NCBI GenBank assembly: GCA_031267155.1
Contig: JAIRZR010000146.1
Span: 1-7,246 of the forward strand
DNA: 7,246 nt
Direction of reading: 5' to 3'
Source: Prevotellaceae bacterium
Lineage (GTDB): Bacteria > Bacteroidota > Bacteroidia > Bacteroidales > UBA932
Shown: one piece after another, positions 1 through 5,862 of the stretch
How the letters are laid out: each line of letters opens with the position of its first letter
Numbering within the stretch: position 1 is the first letter of the stretch
Notes under the pieces: generated by a model
Seen by the model: only the letters and a program-made list of their open reading frames with translations
Database searches by the model: none
Told to the model about the DNA's origin: nothing
Program-made: the position numbers and the translations under genes

Positions 1-1
1 C

Positions 2-247
2 GAAATCCTGTCGATGCTGAACAGGCGCTTTATCCTGTATATCGGGATAGCCTTCGTCATCGCCGTCCCGGTGGCATACTTCCTGTCCGTAAGGTTCATG
101 CAGGGATTCGCATACAAAATCGGACTGGACTGGTGGGTCTTTGCGCTGACGGGAATATTTACCGTGCTGCTGTCGATTATCTTCGTGAGCATACAGAGCT
201 GGCGAACGGTAATAGCCAATCCGGTCGGAATGCTGAAAAACGATTGA
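2..247 (+). CDS. ABC transporter permease, C-terminal end (FtsX/MacB type), partial
   Basis: The frame is open from the first bases of the window, so this is the 3' end of a longer gene; the ATG at 14 is internal. The 81 visible residues hold two hydrophobic helices, about FILYIGIAFVIAVPVAYFL and WWVFALTGIFTVLLSIIFV, separated by a short loop with a WW pair. The tail ends in NPVGMLKND. This 'helix - loop - helix - I/ANPVxxL' ending is characteristic of the C-terminal FtsX-like domain of MacB-type ABC permeases in Bacteroidota, where the last helix is followed by a short cytoplasmic tail. Such permeases work with an ATPase on export or mechanotransmission across the inner membrane; the substrate cannot be told from this fragment. 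The ATPase and N-terminal half must lie upstream. Family assignment is from remembered pattern, not a search. Confidence 0.8.
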   Translation, partial: EILSMLNRRFILYIGIAFVIAVPVAYFLSVRFMQGFAYKIGLDWWVFALTGIFTVLLSIIFVSIQSWRTVIANPVGMLKND

Positions 248-259
248 GACAGTTCCGGG

Positions 260-304
260 ATTTTGAATTTTGAATTTTGAATTTTGAATTTTGAATTTTG
301 AATT
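260..304. repeat. heptanucleotide tandem repeat (ATTTTGA)x6
   Basis: Six perfect copies of ATTTTGA run head to tail from 260 to 301, followed by ATT. It begins 12 bases after the permease stop codon. It is noncoding as far as can be seen. Perfect short tandem repeats of this kind expand and contract by slipped-strand pairing, so copy number is likely to vary between strains. Similar AATTTTG-type heptamer runs are familiar in intergenic DNA of Bacteroidota. Confidence 0.95.
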
Positions 305-336
305 GGCGCATGGCAATCCGGTTAACCCTTGCCGTG

Positions 337-352
337 TCCGCATTAGTGCGGA
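337..352. repeat. small hairpin
   Basis: TCCGCA, loop TTAG, TGCGGA: a perfect 6-bp stem with a 4-base loop. There is no T-run after it on either strand, so it is not a standard intrinsic terminator. It stands between the heptamer array and the GC-rich repeats. Confidence 0.5.
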
Positions 353-368
353 TGACGCACTGCGACTG

Positions 369-432
369 CCCGCCGGCGGGAGGTCATCCCTTCCGTAGAC
401 GGGAGGTCATACCCCCCGTAGACGGGAAGTGT
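369..432. repeat. GC-rich palindrome followed by 23-bp tandem repeats
   Basis: A perfect 12-bp palindrome CCCGCCGGCGGG (369-380) leads into two 23-base direct repeats, 377-399 and 400-422, each reading CGGGAGGTCAT then four to six mostly C bases then CCGTAGA. A partial third copy starts at 423 (CGGGAAGTG). Each unit junction forms a small CCGTAGACGG stem-loop. The unit length is not a multiple of three and no reading frame covers it. It is probably an intergenic dispersed repeat; no function can be given. Confidence 0.75.
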
Positions 433-464
433 AAATGTTCGTAAAGGCGTGTATATAAATAAAT

Positions 465-498
465 AAATGGGGGCGCAATTATTTGCATCCCCCATTTT
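465..498. terminator. strong hairpin, probable bidirectional terminator
   Basis: AAATGGGGG (465-473) pairs perfectly with CCCCCATTT (489-497). The 15-base loop contains a further GCAA/TTGC stem around TTAT. TTTT follows at 495-498 on the plus strand, and A/T-rich sequence follows on the other side. It could end transcription from the permease operon and back up the minus-strand terminator next to it. Confidence 0.6.
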
Positions 499-505
499 CG
501 ACAAA

Positions 506-537
506 ACAAAAAAACAGTTCCCAGTCAGGCAACTGTT
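506..537 (-). terminator. intrinsic terminator of the DUF4469-like gene
   Basis: Read on the minus strand, AACAGTT and AACTGTT form a 7-bp stem, with an extra CC/GG pairing inside past a mismatch, and are followed directly by a run of seven T. The stop codon of the minus-strand gene (TGA, plus-strand 525-527) lies in the loop, so the last codons form the hairpin's ascending arm. This is a textbook rho-independent layout and fixes the gene's direction. Confidence 0.8.
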
Positions 538-1121
538 AATCTTTTCTCAAACGTAGTTGAGCGTGGCGCTTTCAGGTCCTTTGAACCCGAGAATTGCGTG
601 GTGATTCTGAGCAGTACCTCCTCTCCGGGCGACATTGCCGGCGCTATGATAATCAGATCCGAGGGGTTGTTGACAACAATATCCTGTCCCGTTACCGGAT
701 ATACGACTGCCGTATTGTCAGCATTGACAAACTCAACGCCTACAGCGGGGTTTTCGCCCGAGATCTTCAGGTTGTGCCCCCTGATTTTCACCGATCCTCC
801 GGATGTTATCGTAGAGTTGACCGTGTTGCTTTTCACATCGTGTATCAGTTCGATGTGCATCTGGTTAACCGGTTCCACGCGCCGCAGCGGTATTTTCTTT
901 GCCAGTTCGGCAACTTCCTTCGACGCTGTAATACGGATAACAGCTTCCTTCGGATACTCGCCTTCGTCGTAACTGCCGGGTATCGAAGCATGGAAATGCG
1001 CCAGCCTCGTATTGACCGAGTTACCTTCGGCGAGCCATCTCTTGTGAATTTCCGCCAGTGCTTCCATCATTGCAAGGGCTTCGGCTTTGCTGATGCCAAT
1101 ATTGTACTGGACATCATTTCG
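525..1121 (-). pseudogene. 5'-truncated HU-like DNA-binding protein with DUF4469 Ig-like domain
   Basis: From the first ATG (1070) the frame encodes 181 residues, but recognisable coding sequence goes on upstream to about 1121 (residues NDVQYNIGISKAEALA), with no start codon before an in-frame stop at 1158-1160. So the N-terminus has been cut off. The N-terminal part (to about LAHFHASIPG) matches the helix-turn and beta start of an HU/IHF-like fold. The rest, from about residue 80 (SGGSVKIRGHNLKISGENPAVGVEF), is the beta-rich DUF4469 domain ending in RITTQFSGSKDLKAPRSTTF and KRLTVA. In intact relatives the HU-like domain leads and DUF4469 follows; roughly 35-45 N-terminal residues are missing here. 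The break coincides with the outer arm of an inverted repeat (1122-1138), implying disruption by insertion or rearrangement. A shortened protein from ATG 1070 is possible but would lack part of the DNA-binding fold. The family call is from memory. Confidence 0.75.
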
Positions 1122-1136
1122 ACGATTGGTGTAGGG

Positions 1137-1253
1137 ATAAGGGGGTGTCCAAAAAGGTCATTTTACCACTGTTTTTAGAAAAATAGCATTTGATTATAAG
1201 TAAATTACAAATGACAAATCTCTTGAAAAGAGACTTTTTGGACACCCTCTTAT
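1137..1253. mobile_element. 117-bp MITE-like element with 20-bp terminal inverted repeats
   Basis: The left end ATAAGGGGGTGTCCAAAAAG (1137-1156) matches the inverted right end (1253 down to 1234) with one mismatch. The inside, about 77 bases, is AT-rich and has no credible gene. Short length, long terminal inverted repeats and no transposase fit a miniature inverted-repeat element mobilised by a related insertion sequence. Ends of the form GGGTGTCCAAAAAG resemble those of some transposon families, but I cannot assign one safely. No clear target-site duplication is visible because the flanks are themselves repeats. Confidence 0.65.
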
Positions 1254-1263
1254 TCGCCATCCA

Positions 1264-1294
1264 GATTAGGGCAACCCTTGCGGTTGCCCTAATC
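1264..1294. repeat. 13-bp perfect hairpin (GATTAGGGCAACC)
   Basis: GATTAGGGCAACC (1264-1276), loop CTTGC, GGTTGCCCTAATC (1282-1294): a perfect 13-bp stem. It overlaps the right 17-bp arm by three bases. Palindromes of the type GGGCAACC-loop-GGTTGCCC recur between genes in many bacterial genomes and behave like REP-type repeats. There is no T-run, so termination is unlikely. Confidence 0.75.
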
Positions 1295-1305
1295 CCTACA
1301 CCAAT

Positions 1306-1345
1306 CGTTGCAATGATTGCCATTACCTGTCGTCGCAATGATTGC
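1306..1345. repeat. two 15-bp direct repeats
   Basis: CGTTGCAATGATTGC (1306-1320) and CGTCGCAATGATTGC (1331-1345) differ at one base and are 25 bases apart. They sit directly outside the right 17-bp arm and continue the repetitive character of this spacer. The following stretch to 1516 shows no gene that I can support. Confidence 0.7.
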
Positions 1346-1516
1346 TGTTGCCAACAATACTGGTAATATCACAGTGTTGATATCTCGTCCGATCGCCTTC
1401 ATCCGAGTCATAGGATGTCTAAACAAATCCCATTAGTTTCAAGCTGCCCTATACCCTCAACCGAAGCAAGCCGTTTGGCGGGGAGGGCTTTTTGAGACAC
1501 TCTCGACGATGCATAC

Positions 1517-1540
1517 AGAGATGCGAAGCATTGCATTTCT
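1517..1540. repeat. REP-like hairpin (AGAGATGC ... GCATTTCT)
   Basis: AGAGATGC (1517-1524) pairs with GCATTTCT (1533-1540) through seven Watson-Crick pairs and one G-T pair, loop GAAGCATT. Inside it an alternative ATGC-GAA-GCAT stem is possible. Palindromes of the form AGATGCGAAGCATTGCATCT are familiar dispersed intergenic repeats in Bacteroidales; this is from memory. No function is implied. Confidence 0.6.
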
Positions 1541-1595
1541 ACCATTACGGGATAAAAAATCTTCATCTTTACATTACTGTCTTAAAATTTTATTG

Positions 1596-1603
1596 TACTT
1601 TTG
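1596..1603 (+). promoter_or_regulatory. Bacteroidota-type -7 promoter box for nuoMN
   Basis: TACTTTTG matches the Bacteroidota primary sigma -7 consensus TAnnTTTG exactly. A -33 TTTG/TTG element at the usual distance is not clear (only AT-rich sequence around 1566-1576). Transcription would start near 1609-1612, leaving about 60 bases of leader before nuoM. It implies nuoMN is transcribed from here and not as the tail of a full nuo operon. Confidence 0.55.
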
Positions 1604-1626
1604 CGGCTCGGTTTTCTCATTGAATT

Positions 1627-1674
1627 ATGCTTAATGTATTTATCATGAGAAGATTATTAGTAACAGTATTATGA
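1627..1674 (+). CDS. possible 15-residue leader peptide overlapping nuoM
   Basis: ATG at 1627 opens a frame MLNVFIMRRLLVTVL that ends in TGA at 1672-1674. That stop overlaps the nuoM start (ATG 1671) in the classic ATGA arrangement used for translational coupling. A second in-frame ATG at 1645 would give nine residues. It lies between the promoter box and nuoM. The peptide is hydrophobic with an RR pair. It may be a real leader that delivers ribosomes to nuoM, which has no Shine-Dalgarno, or the relic tail of a lost upstream gene, or chance in a short stretch. Confidence 0.3.
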   Translation: MLNVFIMRRLLVTVL

Positions 1675-3143
1675 ATATATTATCTTTATTTGTAGCCGTT
1701 CCGGTCGTGATGTTACTGTCGCTGTTTATATGTCGCAATATGAAACAGATACGGACGGTGATGGTAAGCGGATCTTCGGTACTGATGGCGCTGGCGGCTG
1801 TGCTGGCGGCGATGTTTGTCAACGAAAGGGCAGTGTCCGACAGCGAGATGCTTTTTACCGGCAGCATCGTCTGGTACGAATCCATGAACATACACTATGC
1901 GGTTGGAGTCGACGGCATTTCGGTATTAATGATAGCCCTGTCCGCGATTATCGTATTTACGGGCGTCTTTTCGTCGTGGAACATGCCGCGCGAGTATTTT
2001 ATGTGGTATTGCCTGCTGACTGTCGGGGTTTTCGGGTTTTTCATATCGCTTGACCTTTTCACAATGTTCCTCTTCTACGAGGTCGCATTGATCCCCATGT
2101 ATCTGCTTATAGGAGTATGGGGGACGGGACGGAAGGAATATTCGGCGATGAAGCTTACGCTGATGCTGATGGCGGGTTCGGCGTTTCTGCTGACGGGTAT
2201 TTTGGGAATATATTTCACTTCCGGACATGCGAGCATGAACATAATCGAGCTGGCAGACAGAATTATCCCGATGGCGCACCAGTACTGGATATTCCCGATG
2301 ACCTTTCTCGGTTTTGGAGTACTCGGGGCGCTGTTTCCCTTCCACACATGGTCGCCCGACGGACATGCATCGGCTCCGACTGCCGTTTCGATGCTTCACG
2401 CGGGAGTGCTGATGAAACTCGGAGGATACGGCTGCTTCCGCGTTGCGATATACCTGATGCCGGAAGCGGCTCACGATCTCTCATGGATATTTCTTATCCT
2501 CACGGGCATAAGCGTAGTTTACGGAGCATTCGGGGCGGTAGTGCAAACCGACCTGAAATATATAAACGCCTACTCGTCGGTGAGCCACTGCGGATTAGTC
2601 CTTTTTGCGGTATTGATGCTGAACCGCACAGCCATGACCGGCGCCATCCTGCAGATGCTGTCGCACGGACTTATGACAGCCCTGTTTTTCGCCCTTATCG
2701 GTTTAATATACGGACGGACGCACACGCGCGACATACGCGAAATGGGCGGACTGATGAGAATAATGCCTTTTGCTTCCGTATGTTACGTGATAGCGGGTCT
2801 GGCTTCGCTGGGTCTGCCGGGATTGAGCGGTTTCGTTGCCGAAATGACCGTGTTTGTGGGTTCATTCGAACATGCCGACCTTTTCCACCGCATACTGACC
2901 ATGGCGGCGACCTGCTCGATAGTGATTACTGCCGTGTATATACTTCGAACAGTGGGAAAAATACTCTACGGACCGGTAGTCAACGAACATCACCTCTCGC
3001 TCCCCGACGCTTCGTGGTACGAAAAGGTATCGGTCGCTGTGCTTATTGCCGGAATTGTATTTATCGGCGTTCTGCCGTCGATGGTGTCCGGCATTGTAAG
3101 CGACAGTCTTGCTCCCATTATTAAATATTTGAGTTTACTGTAA
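1671..3143 (+). CDS. nuoM: NADH-quinone oxidoreductase subunit M
   Basis: NuoM is one of three Mrp-antiporter-like subunits in the membrane arm of complex I and forms a proton channel. The 490-residue length is normal, and about 14 hydrophobic helices are spread along it. Family motifs are clear: FLFYEVALIPMYLLIG holding the TM5 glutamate (E137), PFHTWSPDGHASAPT (from P223), AGVLMKLGGYG with the TM8 lysine K249, and SLGLPGLSGFVAEMTVF with the TM12 glutamate E391. At the place of the TM7 lysine (seven residues before the PFH histidine, K234 in E. coli NuoM) there is leucine, L218; the segment reads FGVLGALFPFH. A histidine, H243, lies in TM8. The start at 1671 is the first ATG after an in-frame stop at 1632. 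No Shine-Dalgarno is visible, as is usual in this phylum. nuoN follows after 13 bases. nuoL, the normal upstream neighbour, is not present. Confidence 0.96.
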   Translation: MNILSLFVAVPVVMLLSLFICRNMKQIRTVMVSGSSVLMALAAVLAAMFVNERAVSDSEMLFTGSIVWYESMNIHYAVGVDGISVLMIALSAIIVFTGVFSSWNMPREYFMWYCLLTVGVFGFFISLDLFTMFLFYEVALIPMYLLIGVWGTGRKEYSAMKLTLMLMAGSAFLLTGILGIYFTSGHASMNIIELADRIIPMAHQYWIFPMTFLGFGVLGALFPFHTWSPDGHASAPTAVSMLHAGVLMKLGGYGCFRVAIYLMPEAAHDLSWIFLILTGISVVYGAFGAVVQTDLKYINAYSSVSHCGLVLFAVLMLNRTAMTGAILQMLSHGLMTALFFALIGLIYGRTHTRDIREMGGLMRIMPFASVCYVIAGLASLGLPGLSGFVAEMTVFVGSFEHADLFHRILTMAATCSIVITAVYILRTVGKILYGPVVNEHHLSLPDASWYEKVSVAVLIAGIVFIGVLPSMVSGIVSDSLAPIIKYLSLL

Positions 3144-3146
3144 AAT

Positions 3147-3151
3147 AAGGA
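3147..3151 (+). promoter_or_regulatory. ribosome binding site of nuoN
   Basis: AAGGA lies five bases before the nuoN ATG, inside the 13-base gap after the nuoM stop. It supports the ATG at 3157 and shows that nuoN is translated independently of, though co-transcribed with, nuoM. Confidence 0.55.
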
Positions 3152-3156
3152 TATAA

Positions 3157-4572
3157 ATGGATTTAAGTAATTTTCTAAAGATACAGCAGGAAACCGGACT
3201 GATCGCCGTGTTCCTGATTTTGATAATTTACGACATATTCGGTTCCGACCGTTCAAAGCAGTGGTTTCGCCTGACAGCCTGCGTACTGTTCGGTCTGCAT
3301 ACTGTCGCGGGCTTTTTCGTTTCCTCTGCCGGAGAAGCGTTTGGAGGGATGTATGTCTCTTCGGGAATGACGGTTATGATGAAAAACATACTCAATGTCG
3401 CCACCTGTTTTGTTCTGATGCAATCGGGACAGTGGCTGAAATCGGAACCGGCTCTCAGGCAGCGCGAGGGGGAATTTTATACGCTGATGCTTATTACACT
3501 GCTGGGCATGTATATGATGATATCGTCGGCGAATTTCATGATGCTGTATATCAGTGTCGAAACGGCGTCGTTGCCTGTTGCCTGCCTTGCGGCATACAAT
3601 AAATACAGGGAAAAGTCAGCCGAAGCGGGAGCCAAGTTCATATTGATTTCCGCGCTTTCGTCCGGAATAATGATGTTCGGGCTTTCGTATCTGTACGGAG
3701 CTATGGGCACACTGTATTTCAGCGATTTGAGTACGCTGGTTTCGAGTAATCCGATGATCCTGTTCGGTTTTGTATTTTTCTTCGCAGGACTTGCGTTTAA
3801 GATATCGCTTGTACCCTTCCATCTATGGACAGCCGACGTGTACGAAGGCGCTCCGACGGGCGTAACGGCTTATCTTTCGGTGGTATCGAAAGGAGCGGCA
3901 TGTTTTGTGCTTATGTTTACGCTCTATCATGTTTTCGGGAATATCGAAACCGTCTGGTATCAAATGCTATGGGCTTTGTCGGTGATAACGATTATCACAG
4001 GCAACCTGTTTGCAATCAGACAGAAGGACATAAAACGGTTTTTTGCTTTCTCCTCGATATCGCAGGCGGGCTATATCATGCTCGGCATAATGGGCGGTAC
4101 GGATCAGGGAATAACGGCGACAGTGTATTATGTGCTTGTGTATCTGTTCTCGAACCTTGCCGCTTTCGGAGTAATCGCATCCGTGGAAAATCAGTCGGGA
4201 CGTACCGATATTGCCGCGTACAACGGTCTGTACAAGTCGAATCCGAAGCTTGCCTTCATCATGATGCTCGCCGTATTTTCTCTGGCGGGAATCCCGCCTT
4301 TCGCAGGATTTGTAAGCAAGTTCTTCATATTTGCAGCCGCAGCAGCCAAAGGCGACTACCTGCTCGTGTTTATAGCTCTTGCAAACACTGTGGTTTCGCT
4401 GTACTACTATTTGCTGATTGTCAGGGCGATGTTTATCAATCAGGCAGACGGACAACCCGTAGCTACAATCCGCAGCGACAATTATAACAAAATCAGTCTT
4501 GTGCTGTGTACCGCAGCGATATTGCTGGTCGGAATAGCAAGCAATATCTACGGATATATCAGTGAACTGTAA
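3157..4572 (+). CDS. nuoN: NADH-quinone oxidoreductase subunit N
   Basis: NuoN is the antiporter-like membrane subunit nearest the quinone-side part of the complex I membrane arm; it carries a proton half-channel pair. The 471 residues form about 14 membrane helices. All the usual charged positions are present: E135 in TM5 (YISVETASLPVACLAAYNKY), K215 in TM7 (GLAFKISLVPFHLWTADVY), K245 in TM8 (TAYLSVVSKGAACF) and K388 in TM12 (GIPPFAGFVSKFFIF). IRQKDIKRFFAFSSISQAGY is the conserved segment just before the second half. It is the last gene of the nuoMN pair, with no obvious intrinsic terminator after its stop. Base composition matches nuoM and differs from the AT-richer gene downstream. The assignment to NuoN, not NuoM or NuoL, rests on gene order, length and the TADVYEGAPT motif. 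Confidence 0.96.
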   Translation: MDLSNFLKIQQETGLIAVFLILIIYDIFGSDRSKQWFRLTACVLFGLHTVAGFFVSSAGEAFGGMYVSSGMTVMMKNILNVATCFVLMQSGQWLKSEPALRQREGEFYTLMLITLLGMYMMISSANFMMLYISVETASLPVACLAAYNKYREKSAEAGAKFILISALSSGIMMFGLSYLYGAMGTLYFSDLSTLVSSNPMILFGFVFFFAGLAFKISLVPFHLWTADVYEGAPTGVTAYLSVVSKGAACFVLMFTLYHVFGNIETVWYQMLWALSVITIITGNLFAIRQKDIKRFFAFSSISQAGYIMLGIMGGTDQGITATVYYVLVYLFSNLAAFGVIASVENQSGRTDIAAYNGLYKSNPKLAFIMMLAVFSLAGIPPFAGFVSKFFIFAAAAAKGDYLLVFIALANTVVSLYYYLLIVRAMFINQADGQPVATIRSDNYNKISLVLCTAAILLVGIASNIYGYISEL

Positions 4573-4594
4573 ATAATCTTCGATGACGCATTGT

Positions 4595-4656
4595 TTATGT
4601 TGGCTATAATGTTACATTATGTTGGCTATAGAGCGACGTATGCTGGCTATAAAGCG
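4595..4656. repeat. three 14-bp direct repeats at 21-22 bp spacing
   Basis: TTATGTTGGCTATA occurs at 4595-4608 and 4617-4630, and as GTATGCTGGCTATA at 4638-4651. Copies 2 and 3 are each followed by a GCG-containing pentamer (GAGCG, AAGCG). Start-to-start distances are 22 and 21 bases, about two helical turns, so all copies face the same side of the DNA. They lie 23 bases after the nuoN stop and about 150 bases before the next promoter. They could be protein binding sites (an operator or iterons) or a remnant microsatellite; no binding protein is encoded nearby. Confidence 0.7.
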
Positions 4657-4805
4657 AACTCAATATGAGATGTAAAAGGAGAACTTCGTAACAGTTAAGA
4701 AATTGCTGTAATGGCAATGGGGCGAAGATGGCGGCTTTATCAAGTTATTTTTGTGACGAACAACTATTTTTAAGATTTTTCCGGCGCCTCAAAATATTTT
4801 TTTCA

Positions 4806-4813
4806 TATATTTG
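4806..4813 (+). promoter_or_regulatory. Bacteroidota-type -7 promoter box for the TPR lipoprotein gene
   Basis: TATATTTG fits TAnnTTTG exactly and is followed by GCAAAATA. No clear -33 TTTG is seen at 19-20 bases upstream. Transcription would start at about 4819-4821, leaving a short leader before the ATG at 4844. This placement rules out a TTG start at 4811, which would lie inside the promoter. Confidence 0.55.
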
Positions 4814-4843
4814 CAAAATAAAAATACGGAAAAAGAATTGATA

Positions 4844-5767
4844 ATGATTGAAATATTGAATAAATACCGGGAAAAGGCGCTGGAAAATATTTTATTGATT
4901 TCCATGCTGGCTGCATGTTATATTTCATGTACACACTCTGTTGATTTAAATACGGAAGACAGTCGGGAATGTACAGGATTGACAAGATTTTATAATGATA
5001 CGGCAGTATGTATTCTGGAAAATAAAAAAGCCGGCGACTGGATATTTTCCACATACCGTAAAGACAGATTAAAAGGTTTGATATCAGTTTACAAGGATTC
5101 CATCATGTTTATTAATGACACATTTTTCCCGGCTGGAGATGCGGAACATCAGTCACTTGATTTTATAGATCCTGGTAAAATCGCCGTTAACGTTTCCAGA
5201 GTATCCGGCAATAAAACGCTTAGCTGTAAATATATATTCCATCTTAACAGCACGTCAAATGACTGGATGCTGGATTATGCTGAAAAAAAGGAATTTACAG
5301 CCGAACAATCTGTTTATCATTTTACAGACAGTTTACGGGCAAATATTTCAATGCGCAATTTTTCGGCAGAACAGATGTCTATGGATTTGTTTGCAAATGC
5401 GGGAAAAAATGTATTTCAGTACAGGTACAGAAGAAATAACTATCTGGACAGTATGGAGATTCAGGTAAACAACATGCGGCTGGCAAATGTGGCATCGTTC
5501 AAAAATATATTTACTGCCGATCATGCCGAAGAGATTTTGCAGGACTATCCGGTTAACAAAGCAAATGTCATATTTCTTAACAACATAGCCTATTATCTTG
5601 AACGGATGTCGATAACAATGCCTGCGATAGCTATTTTGGAAACGATAATCAGCGATTATCCCGACAGAACCGTCAGTTACCTGAATTTAAAAGACGCCTT
5701 GCTGAAAAGCGGGCTGAAAGTTAAAGCGGAAAAAATATACAGTCAATATGCCAGGATGAAAAAATAA
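4844..5767 (+). CDS. probable lipoprotein with C-terminal TPR-like repeat, function unknown
   Basis: I do not recognise the full protein. The chosen ATG (4844) gives 307 residues. The N-terminus has basic residues (K7, R9, K11), a short hydrophobic stretch from I16, and the lipobox-like LAAC at 22-25, with a second cysteine at 29 (YISC). That suggests signal peptidase II processing and anchoring to a membrane, although E14 is unusual in such a signal. Residues about 30-235 are mixed alpha/beta without a motif I can name. The last 70 residues (from N238) look like TPR helices: NIAYYLERMSITMPAIAILE, then DYPDRTVSYLNLKDALLKSG, then KAEKIYSQYARMKK. This C-terminus resembles one seen in many Bacteroidota TPR proteins. 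It has its own promoter and no operon partner in the window, and it is clearly AT-richer than nuoMN, which may mean later acquisition. Confidence 0.7.
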   Translation: MIEILNKYREKALENILLISMLAACYISCTHSVDLNTEDSRECTGLTRFYNDTAVCILENKKAGDWIFSTYRKDRLKGLISVYKDSIMFINDTFFPAGDAEHQSLDFIDPGKIAVNVSRVSGNKTLSCKYIFHLNSTSNDWMLDYAEKKEFTAEQSVYHFTDSLRANISMRNFSAEQMSMDLFANAGKNVFQYRYRRNNYLDSMEIQVNNMRLANVASFKNIFTADHAEEILQDYPVNKANVIFLNNIAYYLERMSITMPAIAILETIISDYPDRTVSYLNLKDALLKSGLKVKAEKIYSQYARMKK

Positions 5768-5862
5768 ATTTTGCTTTAAAACGGGTTTCCGGCTAAAAAA
5801 TCCCGCGCCTTGGCAGGACAAGGGAGTTAAGAACTAAAAGTTAAATAGCGTTAACTAAACTG

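Larger units (their letters stand above)
1122..1308. repeat. 17-bp perfect inverted repeat flanking nested elements
   Basis: ACGATTGGTGTAGGGAT at 1122-1138 is repeated in inverse orientation, perfectly, at 1292-1308. Between the arms lie the MITE-like element and the GGGCAACC hairpin. The left arm is exactly where the DUF4469 gene stops making sense, so these arms belong to the inserted or rearranged material. They may be the ends of an older element or two copies of a dispersed palindromic repeat. Confidence 0.8.

Noticed and set aside
369..432. CRISPR-like array
   Set aside because: The 23-base units are directly adjacent, with no unique spacers between them, and there are only two full copies and no cas genes.
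594..1178. Plus-strand frame of 194 codons opposite the DUF4469-like gene
   Set aside because: The minus-strand reading has recognisable domains and a matching terminator; the plus-strand product resembles no protein and has no promoter signal.
1290..1411. Minus-strand frame of about 40 codons starting MTRMKAIGRDINTVILPVLL
   Set aside because: The start looks like a signal or membrane segment, but the rest is read from the repeat DNA and ends within the hairpin. At most it is the broken start of a gene; not enough to call.
1484..1508. GGGCTTTTTGAGACACTCTC as a further insertion-sequence end
   Set aside because: It resembles the inverted GGGTGTCCAAAAAG end only loosely (GAGTGTCTCAAAAAG), and no partner end was found nearby.
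1926..2474. Long open frame on the minus strand inside nuoM
   Set aside because: It lies opposite a clear nuoM, is rich in R, H and Q with no family motif, and is a shadow of the coding strand. The same holds for the other long alternate frames within nuoM and nuoN.
4811..4843. TTG start at 4811, adding 11 residues to the TPR lipoprotein
   Set aside because: The TTG is part of the predicted -7 box and lies before the likely transcript start; ATG 4844 gives a better signal peptide length.
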